Source: Chondrilla cf. caribensis (Eukaryota; Porifera; Demospongiae; Chondrillida; Chondrillidae). From it: a DNA stretch of 64,000 nt. Positions 18,229 to 64,000 of the stretch are shown piece after piece. Position 1 is the first letter of the stretch. Each line of letters starts with the position of its first letter. The stretch is from contig OZ026562.1 of assembly GCA_964020155.1 (NCBI GenBank), positions 1,566,001 through 1,630,000 of the forward strand. The letters are read 5' to 3'. Position numbers and translations under genes: made by a program. The notes under the pieces are model-generated. The model did not search any database, had not been told where the DNA came from, and saw only the letters and a program-made list of their open reading frames with translations.

Positions 18229-20034
18229 TCATTCAACAAGTTTACTTTGATCCACGTACAACAGCATGCTTGTGGCAACGTCCCTCCCAACAAGACTGGC
18301 ATATTCGGTGATCTCCGACTGCATAACTTTGTTGAACAGAGCCTTGAAGAGATGGTAAGGTATGACCTGTTGTTCAAAGAGGAGCAATGTTTGATGAATG
18401 TAGCTTTCAACAGATTGCATCCCGTGCTCTGCTTCTTCCTCCAGGCGAGAGTACTTGGCTTTGTCTAGTTTGGCAACACATCTCTCGATTGGTTGCCATC
18501 GATACGTTTCAGGACAGAGAAGAAAAGAAGGAAAATAGTTCCCCTTGTATCTCATCTTATGACAGCTGTGGACATAATAACCCATGTAGTATTGATCCAG
18601 TCCTTGAATTAATTTAGACAAATGGTTAGTATATGCAATCTCATACAGAGCCGAGAAAACTCCAGGGGACAGAAAGCCGAAATCAGGATCATAGTACAAG
18701 TACACTGAAGACAAACACTGAGGCAGAAGGTCCAACACACCAACCATGAAGAGTTTACCATCGATGTAGTAATGGCAGTGGTAAGAGCCATATTCTGGTC
18801 CAGCCCCTTCACTGGAACAGGGGATGAGGGGAGAATCGACCAAGAAATTAGTAAATTGCTTTTTATCACATTCGGATTCCTCATCATGGTGGATTGCCAT
18901 CTGATACTTTTTATAAATGACGAAGGATTCCTCAAAGGTTCTGTCAAACTCAGGTGATCGCGGTGAGGATCTCACAAGATTGACATCTAATCGGTGAGCT
19001 TGACCTATCATGGGACAGTCAGCAACAATGAAATCAGCTAGAATCTTTTTCGCTTGTTGCACTACGGGTTTCTTCTTCTTTGGTACAGATTTGCTCCTAT
19101 TTTTTGAAGACAATTCAAGCTGTGCACCAGACACAGTGTCAGGGATATCCTGAAGCGTCTCGGGTGGTACATTAACGGTCGTAGGGGTGGCAAGTGTCTC
19201 AGGTGGTACATTACAGGTTGTAGGGGTGGCAAGTGTCTCAGGTGGTACAGTAGGGGTCGTATGGCCGGCAAGCGTCTCAGATGGTACATTAGAGGTTGTA
19301 GGGGTGGCAAGCGTCTCAGGTGCTACATTACAGGTTGTAGGGGTGGCAAGTGTCTCAGGTGGTACAGTAGGGGTCGTATGGCCGGCAAGCGTCTCAGATG
19401 GTACATTAGAGGTTGTAGGGGTGACAAGTGTTTCGGGTGACACTTCAGTGGGTGCTGAGGGGGGCATCTCATGGGAAACCTCAGAGTACGTATTGAGGGG
19501 AGCGTCAGACTTGGTCTCAGAGGGTAACGTGACGGGATTCTCAGAAGTCTTTTCCATTGGTTCTCCGGTAGACATGGAGGTTACGTTTTTGTCAACATAT
19601 TCCTCTTTATCCACAGCAGTATTACCAATTGGCTTCTTCACACTTCTCTTCTTTTCTTTTCTCGAAGGTGAAACTAACTTCACTGCTTCACTCTCCTTGG
19701 GTGGGTCTCTGATGGAGCCCGTGTGAAGATACTTCTTAAACTTGATGAGGGTTTTCTTTTGTGATTTTGACAGCGCAAAATTTGTCGCATCACATGATAT
19801 AGCGTACAGAGGACAACACATCTTATCGTTCTGTGGTTTATAACAATACTTGCCGCTTCGTCTCCAACCACGGTCTATCAAATTTTTGTAATCTTTGCAG
19901 GTTAAACGATGAGCCCACATTCCGTTGGAAACGAATCCGTCCTCACTGGAGCAATAGCCACATCGGTGTCCAGATGGACCCTTTGGTTCGTAGAAATATT
20001 CGACAATACTTGGCAGAGAACCTCTGGCTGCCAT
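18229..20034 (-). CDS. ATE1: Arginyl-tRNA--protein transferase 1 (ATE1), intronless
   Basis: A single 602-codon frame from ATG at 20034 to the stop at 18229 (601 aa; family members are usually about 500-600 aa). ATE1 transfers arginine from Arg-tRNA to N-terminal Asp, Glu or oxidised Cys, marking proteins for the Arg/N-degron ubiquitin pathway in cytosol and nucleus. The N-terminal domain is clear: CGYC at residues 25-28, HRLTCKDY, a GWRRSGKYCY segment and CC at 73-74, the cysteine cluster needed for Fe-S or metal binding. The C-terminal domain is also clear (SYHCHYYIDGKLFMVGVLDL, then YYDPDFGFLSPG and YYMGYYVHSC...Y). Between them lies an unusual Pro/Thr-rich tandem repeat at about residues 198-292. 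Vertebrate ATE1 genes have many introns, so the lack of introns is odd: it is either a retrocopy or lineage-specific intron loss. The frame is intact, which favours function. It is divergent from ANKRD13C. Confidence 0.95.
   Translation of the reverse strand: MAARGSLPSIVEYFYEPKGPSGHRCGYCSSEDGFVSNGMWAHRLTCKDYKNLIDRGWRRSGKYCYKPQNDKMCCPLYAISCDATNFALSKSQKKTLIKFKKYLHTGSIRDPPKESEAVKLVSPSRKEKKRSVKKPIGNTAVDKEEYVDKNVTSMSTGEPMEKTSENPVTLPSETKSDAPLNTYSEVSHEMPPSAPTEVSPETLVTPTTSNVPSETLAGHTTPTVPPETLATPTTCNVAPETLATPTTSNVPSETLAGHTTPTVPPETLATPTTCNVPPETLATPTTVNVPPETLQDIPDTVSGAQLELSSKNRSKSVPKKKKPVVQQAKKILADFIVADCPMIGQAHRLDVNLVRSSPRSPEFDRTFEESFVIYKKYQMAIHHDEESECDKKQFTNFLVDSPLIPCSSEGAGPEYGSYHCHYYIDGKLFMVGVLDLLPQCLSSVYLYYDPDFGFLSPGVFSALYEIAYTNHLSKLIQGLDQYYMGYYVHSCHKMRYKGNYFPSFLLCPETYRWQPIERCVAKLDKAKYSRLEEEAEHGMQSVESYIHQTLLLFEQQVIPYHLFKALFNKVMQSEITEYASLVGRDVATSMLLYVDQSKLVE
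19150..19440 (-). repeat. 39-bp coding minisatellite inside ATE1
   Basis: About seven in-frame copies of a 13-residue unit of the type VPPETLATPTTCN, alternating with VPSETLAGHTTPT. A three-unit block is itself duplicated almost exactly. Length changes in steps of 39 bp would keep the frame. Confidence 0.93.
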
Positions 20035-20195
20035 TTTGAGTAAGTTCCCACAATTTGAAATTGCACAATAGACTGTTCCGCAAGCCTAATCTGCTTCGGG
20101 ACGGATAAAGCGAACACAGCTTTCGTACAGCAGACATAATATAGGTCTACAATATCTTTTTATATTCACCTCGAATATTTGTATCAGAGGGATAA
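20035..20195. promoter_or_regulatory. Divergent promoter between ATE1 and ANKRD13C
   Basis: Only 161 bp separate the two start codons, so both 5' UTRs and the core promoters must lie here or overlap the genes. The ANKRD13C side holds an AT-rich TTTTTATATT stretch; no canonical TATA box can be assigned with confidence. Confidence 0.7.
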
Positions 20196-33009
<12,814 letters not shown>

Positions 33010-34996
33010 CTGTGCATTTTAAGATTGCCTCACACTTTTCATACTATACTGAACGTGTGGCAATAGTCTAGCTTAGCCATACCTTTCCTGAGAGCGGGTG
33101 TATAATGTACTATTGATTATGAGGAATGATTAGAAGTGTAGCTTGTTCCATCAACCTGTATGTTCCAACCCGAGGGTCACTGTCAGCAGTATAGGAAGGG
33201 GTGCATACATAATATGTGCATGCATACATACGGAACATGTACGTAGATCAACACTTGAGATAACCACGAATCACCTTATTCAAGGAATACATACGTAAAC
33301 AACAGTTAATGTTGTGGTTGTATTGGAGTTGAGTTGTTGTCCCAGGAGAGAGTTGAAAGTATACCTGTGTCTCACCAGTGTATGCTATACACAGCACCTG
33401 TCTGTGTATTGTACACAGTGGTCAGAGTATTTGTACCAATTTGCCACATACACAAAACTTACACACAGGATTAAGCATGCAATGTGAAGCACATCTGATT
33501 GCGATGTTCATAGTTTAATTGTTTATTATTCTTTTTTTTGTATCTCATTGTCAAAGTATGTACCCAAGCAGGAAGGGGAGACAGTTTGCGAGTGAACAAA
33601 ATGGCGAGATTGTCGTTGATAAACAAATCACAATTTCAAATCTTATTATGCATTTATGTATTCCAATATTTATTATTAACCCAACTTTCATGTTTTAGTA
33701 TTAATGAGGCTTGGTCTTCATAATATTATATGTACAATGCATGGGTGTCAGGCTATGCACAGAGGCGTAATATACCGTATAATTCATTCAATTATTTCAA
33801 ATTATGCAATTATTTTGAATTCTCATTAATCCACCACAATTCGTTTTCCAAACATAATATTATTATTGTGGTAGATAAGAGGTTTGGCGGATTAACTGGA
33901 TATCCATTAGTACTTGCAAATTATTATTATTATTTTGACTGAAAAATTTTGGGCAGATAATTAATGAAGCAGTGGTGGATTTACAAAATCCACTGAACAC
34001 ATACATAATGTTGCTTTTCATTTGTGGTGATCATAATCAGTATTTTGTGGTCGTAGTAATTTCACAGTACACTATAGCTAGTAATAATTATATTATGAAC
34101 GTACATAATAATATTATAATACGTATATACATACAATTGTTATGTATACAATGTATATGTATACAAAACAATGATAAGTATCATTATAAGCTATAATTAA
34201 TTTTACAATACTATAACAAACATACATAATAATTAATGTACAATACATGCGGATATAATAAGTTTTTCATGATGTGTATGTAACATAGATACGCATATAA
34301 TATATATATAATTATATGTACCAGAAGTATATCTTATACATTTATGTATTATAATATTATATAAGTACGTACATACATGATACTGGTGCATGTGTGTATA
34401 TATTACATACAACATTACCACCCCTGCAATAATGTGGAGCTGAATACAACATTGACATAATGATGTTATAAGCTGATAATTACACGTGACAATTTCATTT
34501 AGTGCATGTGTACCGAAGTGAATACAATGTCACACTTATGTGTCAATGTCATGCTTTACGAGCACATCTCTACATACTGTATACGTGGATATTGCACATT
34601 GCAAGTGCAACTGCACACAGGTGGATGCAATGAGGGCAAAAAACAGATGATACAACATTAAATTTTGCAATTTCTCTTGCACGTATTCCACATCTGATAA
34701 TAATGTCATAAGTTTTTATGTAGCTTTGTACTGTACATTAACTTTCATATGTACTTATAATGTTATATATGTGCAATTATTATGCCCACCATACACACAC
34801 ATATGTACGTATTATGCACACAATGCTAGCTCCATGCAGAAGAGGTAGTCAGATCAAAAGACTAAAATTCACCGTGTACAAGATTAGAGGTGCAATCATT
34901 TGTGATCTGCACATTGGGGTGTGCAACAAACCTTGGCACGAGTGCTCTGTGTGTACATAGAATACATGTACGTATAAAAACAGTACAAAGCGATGA
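33010..34996. other. Convergent intergenic region ANKRD13C / ferredoxin
   Basis: AT-rich DNA between two converging genes, including both 3' UTRs. 33700-34450 is particularly AT-rich with ATTATTATT and TATATA runs. No gene or structured RNA was recognised. Confidence 0.6.
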
Positions 34997-39942
<4,946 letters not shown>

Positions 39943-40134
39943 ACCAAATACGGAGGGAGCCTGGCTCGTAGATCTATCGGTGTCAATCTGCGAATACCGC
40001 AAAATCCTTAATTCTCTGTAGCGTTTGTGGCAGGTGATATTCTTGAAGGGAGGGTTCGATTATACTTGTATCTGAAACTCTAGTGTCACTAATCGGTTGT
40101 TGAAACAACTACAACCTGCTTTTGAGGAGAAAGA
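39943..40134. promoter_or_regulatory. Divergent promoter between FDX2 and CACHD1
   Basis: 192 bp between the start codons of two oppositely oriented genes. No clear TATA box; a shared core promoter is inferred from geometry alone. Confidence 0.65.
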
Positions 40135-56827
<16,693 letters not shown>

Positions 56828-59800
56828 CCGTGATTGTTACTGGAATTCAGCTCATCACAAATTGTCGAAGTCAGCAAAGACTTTTAGTGCTTGTGCTCAC
56901 GTATACTGCACACAGTATAATACATTGTAGAATCTTCACCTGTTTATTATGTACGTACTTACAGTAATAGATAGTATAATAATGCATGAGCATACCATGT
57001 ACAAAGAATATCACTAAATACAGTTTGTAGTGTTGTGATATGATAATGTAAGGCACTCTCAAGTTCATTCATATGCTACGTTCGCAGTGGGCAATTTGTT
57101 CAATAATCGCACTATAATTGCAATGTGTGACACAGACAATTGTTATATTATCGGCATGAAATTCTACGATACAATTATCATTACAATATGCATGATCATG
57201 GGCTAATTATATATTATTGTTCCCATCCAATATTCAAGTCACTCGGGATTTATCAAACCAGTGTGAGTCAATGAGAGTCGTAGTTCATTGTTCTTTGTCC
57301 CAATATCCCATATTTGAACAGTAATGATGATACAGTCGACCATTCAATAGCTGTGATAATTGCAAATGTTCACAACAATTATGTGTTAGTTTTTGGATAT
57401 CTACTAACACCAATACGTATACTGTAGGTGCTTGCTGCTTGCTTGCAGTGGATTTGTAGTACAGTCATCACAGGTACTACATACAGTGAATTCCTGTTAA
57501 TCTGCCCTATTTTATCCACCACAATTTCACTATACCGATTCAGTATGCAAACAGTAATGAATGTCCATTTAATCTGTCTATCATACTAATTAAATACACT
57601 GATTTTTTAAAAACTAATTGCAGCAGATTGATGCAAATTCCCTGTTCATAGGCCCTTGCAGCAGCCCTGGAGTATGCTCATATTTTATCAATCTTCATAC
57701 TTGTTTTAAGTCAGACTTTTGAACAGTGTTTGGTACCATAAAATGTACTACTTACTTATTCATATTATGTTACTTAATTATTAAATTTTGTTCACAGAAC
57801 GGGATTTTATTATTCTTATTCTTGAAATTGACAAAATTTCCATTAGCGTTCAATCACTTCATTATTCTATCATTTCACTTTTATTATGTACTTGTCCTGT
57901 CATTACTGGGTACCTTGAAAAGTAGTCTAAGGCTAAAGGTCTCCTCAGTCAAAATAAGATTAATATAACACAGCATGACGTAACATTACTGCCATGCACC
58001 GTTAGTTTGGCATGACGATTCGTTTTTTTGCATTTTGCATGTGATGTACATGATGTACGTATGTGAGTATGTAACATGATTCAACCTTATTATGTAGCAT
58101 TGTATATTCACACTCACACGCGCACACAATAGGATGTACAGTTTAAGCTCACTAACAGCAAATTGCTCAACACAAAGTATCTGTTATCACGAAACTTTCG
58201 TCAACTCTCTATATTTACAGCTATTGTGCATACACATTAGGTAAGTACTGTTAATTAGAATATGTGCCATTAACATGAAATTTGACGTTGTCCATGGATT
58301 TGTTTTTATAGAGATCCAAATGTACATGTAATCAATGCTGTGTCATTAGGTGAATCCAATAATGCATCAATCGACCCCTGATCTTACACTACAGTAGAAA
58401 ATCATTAATTAGCATCAATTAGCTGTTCATATGTTGTCTGTAAGATGCAGGTATATATTCTGTGAGGTATATTCTGTGCATTCTACATAATATGCAGTGG
58501 CTGCATAATGGTTGTAACCGCTGTAGCACACAAACACGACCACTAACCAATATATTGCTAGGCAACCAATGTATATACCATGTACTGCAAGCATTTAAAC
58601 ATAATATATGATATTATTAATAACATTCTACACATCATGTTTGTGAAATGCATAGTGCTAATTATGCACTTAATGAGTGTTTACAATTAGTGACGCATGT
58701 TACATGCTGTTGTGCATGTTGTTCTACATAGGACATGTAGCATGGGCATGTTTTTGAGGTAACATTATCACATATGATGCTATTGGCATTATCAATACAA
58801 TGTTTCTACACGTTTAGAGCAACTATAACCTGTAACGTATGCTAAAACTCTTGTATAATTACTTCAGGACAAGCAGGTGCAAGGGTCTTCTCCTGCCCAC
58901 CTGCATGTGCCTAACAAATTGAATCTCCTTGCAGTAGAGTGGAGCCTGATTAGAATCACAAAGGAGCTACAGAGACTATGTGCACTCGAATTAGATCTGT
59001 TTTCTAGTTCCCACCAAATCTTCTAAGTACCCGTGGGCTGCTACACAGTCAGCCATAATTTATCCCACCCTGGTTAGTCTAAAAATGTACGTCATTTGAG
59101 CAATGTACTGTCTTTTGGAAAAACAAAGTTACTTCTCAGCATTCAGCTTTGAAGAGTCCACCCCAATTCATTCAACACTTCTTTTTATCTGACTATAGTT
59201 TTGAAGTGAGCAACATGGTTATATGGATAAGGTACATTGTATGACATACATTCACATGAACAATCTCCATTATTTGGAACATTGATTTCCATCAAGAATA
59301 GAATTTCCAAAAAGAAATTGCAACAAACATCTTTTTTCATCAGTGTCACAAGTGGTTACATCATAAAAAAAATCAGACGTCATTGCACAATGAACTGAGT
59401 TTTGTCAACCTAGCCCCTTTAATGGGTCTCACCCTGTAAGGATACGATGTACCTGAATATTGTACATTGTGTCCTATGGGAAGTGCAGGGGTAATTTGTT
59501 ATAGGAATCTAATATGAGAGACCCACATAACAGTTCTTGTTATCACATATTGTTCTTATCAGGACTTGCTTGATCTAACACGCACACTACACACAGCAAT
59601 CTAACCATCATATTGCTCAAAAATAATTATTGGTTTACATTGAGCACCCAACCGTCTCAAGGCACTTCATCTTATGTATAATGGGAAGAATACAAATACA
59701 CCTACTGAGTCTCTAGTATGTCAATTTTATCTAACATGTCCCAGATATCATTGTACATAATTGAATCAATTACGTACGTCCCATGCACAAGGTGAATATA

Positions 59801-60138
59801 TATGGCACATGTACAAATGTACATAGCATACACGAAAACACAGTATTATAGTCTGTTACAATACAATGTGTACATACATGCGTACACAATCTCCTTATAA
59901 GGAATGTAGAATGCTGCCACTTCAAATTAGATCAGGACTACAATAGAGTTCAGTTATCAATATCATACGACACAATAATTTGAATTCATAACACAAATGG
60001 AGTACCAGGACACGCAGAATACAAACAACAGAGAAGACTACAGAGATTGAAGAAGACAACATGAATGGAAAAATATGTGCCAGCACCAATCCTTTAACTT
60101 TTTTCAAGAAACAAGTTCTGTAAGAGTGGACACCTCAT

Positions 60139-60185
<47 letters not shown>

Positions 60186-60270
60186 TGCATACATAAAAGA
60201 CCATAACAAGCAGTTCACACTGTACATAAAATAAATTCAAAGAGAGCATCCACATCTACTGTTTTCAAAA
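56828..60270. other. Convergent intergenic region CACHD1 / unknown gene
   Basis: 3.4 kb of AT-rich sequence without simple-repeat density as high as elsewhere. It includes both 3' UTRs, an ACAGTGAATTCCTGTTAATC Tigger-like end near 57484 and a (CA)n tract at 60143-60183. No ORF over 100 codons and no structured RNA recognised. Confidence 0.6.
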
Positions 60271-61662
60271 TTACTTCAAAAACTTTGATAACCCCTCTTC
60301 CAATTTCAGACACTTCCCACAAATTGAACTGCTTTCGCTAGATTTGACCCACAAATCACATTCCTGGTGATCAACTCGGTGGAAGGGAAATCCCCAGTGA
60401 CGGATCCCTCGCATCTGGAGATTCACCTCCTTGACCTTGTGTTGCACCTTCTCGGACAACCCACTGCAAATACAGTAGCAACTGGAGGGGTCCAAGGAGA
60501 CCACTAGTTCATGAAGTAGGTCTTGATCCTCTGGAAATTTACCGGACTTGGCAACGACAGAATTCACTTCAAAAATGAAATCGACATTTCCATCTGAGTA
60601 TGCCTGTAATACTAAACGCGGGCTGAATGAAGGAATCCCGTTCACAAGACACGTGCGTCTGTTGCATAGAATCACAACGCAGTTCTTATCAATGGTGAGA
60701 CCTTGTATGTGAGAGTGCTTCAGGAACAGTTCCTTGAGTACCTGTCTGAGGGGTGATTTGCTCATGACGTAATCACTGTACTGAGGTTGCTGCTGTGTCT
60801 GCTTCGTGTTCTGTGCTGTCGGCTGGAGGTGAAACTTAGCAGTGTAGTCTATGAACTTTAGCGGACCAGAAGTGGAACCATTAACGGATTTCGTTGGTGG
60901 GCCACCTTTGGTGGCTGAAAAATCTTGATATTTGAAAGTTTTATCCCCCATAGCTACTCTGGGGGACTTGCTGGGCGAGACAACGGGCACAGACGGTGAT
61001 TTTACTCCTAGGGTGGTGGACTGTGAGCACGTAGGCGTGAGGGGTGCCGGGGACACGAACATCACAGCGCCGTGGTAGACGGGCATACTCACGGTAGGTG
61101 AAAACGTAAATTGCGGGGCGTGTGGAAACGCCATCAAGCCCGGCTGCGGTGACATCAACTGCTGTGGGACAGGAGTTATTGGAGTGACAGGAGAGGTACG
61201 AGAGACGGAGGATTCCTGCGCGTCGTCGACGGTTACGATGGTCTGGATCATTCCGTTGGGGCTCTTGCTGTCTCTCCGCGAGGGAGCGTTAGGAGTCGGT
61301 TCGTTGAATACTGGCGATCCCTTCCCATCGACGTCGCTGTCACTGGAGCTGTGTGCTCTGGGGCTACATACATGGGTAACCGGCGAGTCCTTGCCGCTAA
61401 CGCGTCTCTTCTTCCCCGGTGAGATTTGGTTGGGATCGTAGAAGGTAAACTTTGGTCTCTTGCTTGGTGCCCTCTTCCCGGGCTTTTCTCTTCCACTGAC
61501 ACCACAGGATGGCTGTAGTTTAAAGCAGCACATTCCTTGCTTGATGCTGTCGCAGTAGGCTCCGTTCATTCTGTGCGTTCTGTTCGGCATTTCAATCAAT
61601 GTTCGTTCGCCACGGGCTTCCACCGAACTGTTAATCTTCGCTGTTTCTGTGGCTCCGCTCAT
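60271..61662 (-). CDS. Unrecognised single-exon protein, 463 aa
   Basis: Open frame from ATG 61662 (MSGATETAKINS) to the stop at 60271; an in-frame TTG nine bases upstream is not a likely start. I do not recognise the family. The N-terminal ~250 residues are low complexity, rich in Ser, Pro, Lys and Arg, with many SP dipeptides and a basic SPGKKRRVSGK stretch that looks like a nuclear localisation signal. Residues about 310-463 look folded: VLKELFLKHSHIQGLTIDKN, CVVILCNRRTCLVNGIPSF, FIFEVNSVV and LDPSSCYCICSGL, ending in HQECDLWV followed by CGKC, a possible H-x3-C...C-x2-C zinc site. A nuclear regulatory protein is a reasonable guess only. Its start codon lies 215 bp from a divergent LRR gene. 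Confidence 0.75.
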   Translation of the reverse strand: MSGATETAKINSSVEARGERTLIEMPNRTHRMNGAYCDSIKQGMCCFKLQPSCGVSGREKPGKRAPSKRPKFTFYDPNQISPGKKRRVSGKDSPVTHVCSPRAHSSSDSDVDGKGSPVFNEPTPNAPSRRDSKSPNGMIQTIVTVDDAQESSVSRTSPVTPITPVPQQLMSPQPGLMAFPHAPQFTFSPTVSMPVYHGAVMFVSPAPLTPTCSQSTTLGVKSPSVPVVSPSKSPRVAMGDKTFKYQDFSATKGGPPTKSVNGSTSGPLKFIDYTAKFHLQPTAQNTKQTQQQPQYSDYVMSKSPLRQVLKELFLKHSHIQGLTIDKNCVVILCNRRTCLVNGIPSFSPRLVLQAYSDGNVDFIFEVNSVVAKSGKFPEDQDLLHELVVSLDPSSCYCICSGLSEKVQHKVKEVNLQMRGIRHWGFPFHRVDHQECDLWVKSSESSSICGKCLKLEEGLSKFLK

Positions 61663-61877
61663 GGTCCCCAAACGAACCGCAGTAGAGAATAGCAGCTCTT
61701 ATAAGGTACTGGAGTAACAGTCTCTTTAGAAGGAATCACAACGGATGAAATTGATATATACGTCGGCTCCCTACCTCAACGTTGACGTAGACTGCCATTT
61801 TTGGAAAGTGGTTGTTTGTTTCCACAACGTGACTGCCAAATATGGCAACCGCTCGTCACACGACCTAATTGAACGGG
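61663..61877. promoter_or_regulatory. Divergent promoter between the unknown gene and XRRA1-like gene
   Basis: 215 bp separate two oppositely oriented start codons. Contains CpG-bearing segments but no recognisable TATA box. Confidence 0.65.
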
Positions 61878-64000
61878 ATGGGGTTGCCTAGGCAACTCGT
61901 GAAAATGGCCGATTCGGTGCAACCGACGGATCTGAACCAACAAGATAAATTTGCTTTCGGGGGGTTCTTCCCGGTTAAGAGATTAAAATCTAAATTTAGT
62001 ACTTCCGGTAAGTAGGAAAAGGCTGCGTGAGTTACTAAATTGTTCATTCCTAGAAGATTATGTGCTTTTTTGCTTCCGCCACAGGCGGGGGCGGTGAGTG
62101 GCTGGTAGCCTATAGGGCTGAACAGAGAAGAAGGATCAATGCTGTTCTCACCACCCTTCCTGATAGCAAAGTCAAGCCTAGGCACAGATATGCTTCACCA
62201 GAGCATTCGGATTCTTCCAACGGTGTGCTACAACTCGATTTAGAATTTGTTTTGAATTGGATGCATGTCAGAGATCCATTGGATGTGATGGAGATGAACA
62301 TTAGTGGCTGTGGACTTGAAGATGTAGGTAGTCCATCATTGTGGTGTAGTGTGCTATATGTATGTGTGTGGCCATGGTCACCGTTCCACGAGCAATCTTG
62401 GCACCTTCGTATTTATAATGTATGTACGTACATACGTATGTTTCACTCATGGTGCAGTACAGTGTGTGTGTTCGTGGGTGTTTGTACAGCCATTTTAATT
62501 GATTGCAAGTTCATAAGGATGCACATACATGTACGTATGCGTGTAGGTAACCATCCACCTCAAATCTAGTGTATGGTTGTATAACTACAGACATTGTGAT
62601 CTTCTGAAGAAATCAGCTCCTGAGGGACATTGCACACCATAGACGCAGTACATATGTATAATATGTGCAACAATACGTAAAACAGGCTGAATGAATTGTA
62701 TGGACAGTATGTAGTTTAATGTGCAGAGTTGTAGACCAGGTGTAGCCCCGCGTGTGCAGCATTGTTGTACTTCAGGATGTGCTGTCTTTTTTTCTGTCAA
62801 AGCAGCATTCAATTCTTCTCTGCAGGGAGAACCTGAAGAATTGCAAGCATTCTCCAGTGTCGTCAAGGTTCTTGCCAGCGACAACAAGCTTCCTTTTGGT
62901 AAGTCTTGAACATTTTCAAGTGCGTGTAGGTCAGTGCTATTGAATGTCATTCATGAGTAAGGAAGTATTCCTGTCGTTGTTGAGTCCTGTATGTGTCTCT
63001 GTCAGCCACCACTACTCACACATTACCCAGAGTATATCCAAGCAAACATTCGTAGATTGTGTCCATTTTTGGGAAACCATGCTAGGAATTTCATCCTGTG
63101 CTGCAATTTTCAGATTTGGTTGCCATATTTGTCACCGAGGTATGGGGTACACAACTGTGTGTGTTGTTTGTTACAACTGACAGCAATGTTGACAAGTTTG
63201 TCAACCATGTTGTTCACCTGATGTGTAAAGTTTGCACAACATAGTTACACATGTTTGCAGGTACCTACCAACATGTGAACATGTGTTCATATATGTATGT
63301 ACGTGTGTACATATATTTACTTTCAAATGACTCTACATGTTGATATACCTACATGCTCACATACAGTTTGTACAATATTGTCTATTGTCTAGACTCTAGA
63401 TGTGTATACGTACCTCCATACATGTACGTAAGTACATTTTAGATGTCTGACATTTGAAGCCCATGGAGAGCCAAGGACAGTTTTTTCAAAAGTTTATACC
63501 ACTTTATATTTATGTATTTTCTCCCACTGCCGGTTTTTCTTGATGTAACTACGCAATTGAACCCTTCCATTTCTGAGTCCTCCTTTAGAGGATGTATTAT
63601 GTGATTATTACATACGTATGTACAGTTATTGATGCCTACCGTACATACATACGTATGTACGCATGTACTGTCAGCTGTGTATACATACGTATATGCACTC
63701 ACATGCACATACGTACGTATGTATGTGAAAATGTACTGTACATATGCGTAGGATACAAAAACTGCATTCATTATGCTGGCTGGCCTGAAACCACCACTGT
63801 GGTCTGTGTGATTGTTGTGGTTATGTGTACAGTTTTCCTTCAAGCAGTGTATTTTGGGGTTGACCTGTTTACTAATACCCTCATGTACTTGTATATACAA
63901 CAACAGTCTCATAAGGCAGGATGCCTTGCAGGAACAGGTACACTGTAGACCCACATATGTGCATACATATGTACATACATGTATGTATGTATGACATATA
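61878..64000 (+). CDS. XRRA1: Leucine-rich-repeat protein resembling XRRA1, 5' exons only
   Basis: Three exons are visible: 61878-62007 (ATG 61878, or 61905), 62085-62323 and 62826-62898; the rest lies beyond the window or was not recognised. Exon 1 gives FAFGGFFPVKRLKSKFSTS; exon 2 starts GGGGEWLVAYRAEQRRR and ends LDVMEMNISGCGLEDV; exon 3 is EPEELQAFSSVVKVLASDNK plus LPF. The last parts form a leucine-rich repeat (SGCGLEDV...FSSVVKVLASDNKLPF). The short basic N-terminus followed by a GEWLV segment and LRRs is how I remember XRRA1, an LRR protein linked to the X-ray response and to cilia or testis expression in vertebrates. Other LRR proteins are possible. The ORF at 63752-63947 is not supported as an exon of it. 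Confidence 0.5.

Noticed and set aside
62585..62950. Minus-strand ORF overlapping XRRA1-like exon 3
   Set aside because: It is the antisense shadow of the exon 62826-62898 and surrounding intron.
63592..63954. Exon of the XRRA1-like gene or a small membrane protein (hydrophobic VVCVIVVVMCTVFLQ frame)
   Set aside because: It is open on both strands, has weak splice context, does not continue the LRR pattern and its hydrophobicity comes from GTGTGT/GTTGTGG sequence.

Overview
The window is nuclear DNA of an invertebrate animal. Genes are split by GT-AG introns that preserve reading phase. Intergenic and intronic DNA is AT-rich and full of (CA/GT)n tracts, TACGTA/CATACGTATG-type simple sequence, minisatellites and small inverted-repeat elements. 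Gene content (a SHOC1-like meiotic factor, ATE1, ANKRD13C, a mitochondrial ferredoxin, CACHD1 and a probable XRRA1) is metazoan. A retroelement fragment of a type I associate with sponge and cnidarian genomes suggests an early-branching marine invertebrate, possibly a sponge; that placement is tentative. All homology calls rest on reading the proteins against remembered families, since no search could be run.

Layout. 0.3-6.5 kb: 3' part of a plus-strand gene resembling SHOC1/MZIP2 (the XPF-like meiotic crossover factor). 6.8-13.9 kb: a complex satellite of ~187-bp and ~206-bp units in both orientations, interrupted by the 3' end of a Penelope-like retroelement and by a tRNA-derived SINE with its target duplication. 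14.1-14.5 kb: two candidate terminal exons. 15.8-17.0 kb: a GC-rich, TATA-bearing, LTR-like island. 18.2-20.0 kb (-): intronless ATE1. 20.2-33.0 kb (+): 13-exon ANKRD13C. 35.0-39.9 kb (-): 6-exon FDX2-type ferredoxin. 40.1-56.8 kb (+): complete 23-exon CACHD1. 60.3-61.7 kb (-): an unrecognised single-exon protein of 463 aa. 61.9 kb to the end (+): first exons of a leucine-rich-repeat gene resembling XRRA1.

The clearest architectural signal is that three neighbouring gene pairs (ATE1/ANKRD13C, FDX2/CACHD1, unknown/XRRA1-like) are head-to-head, with only about 160-215 bp between start codons, so each pair probably shares a bidirectional promoter. The genes do not form one pathway: they cover meiotic recombination, N-terminal arginylation, ER receptor chaperoning, mitochondrial Fe-S assembly and a calcium-channel accessory-type membrane protein. 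I found no CRISPR, operon or prokaryote-like defence system. The most unusual material is the satellite block, the mobile-element nesting, the very long pure GT tract in the ferredoxin intron, the coding minisatellite in ATE1 and the unidentified 463-aa protein.
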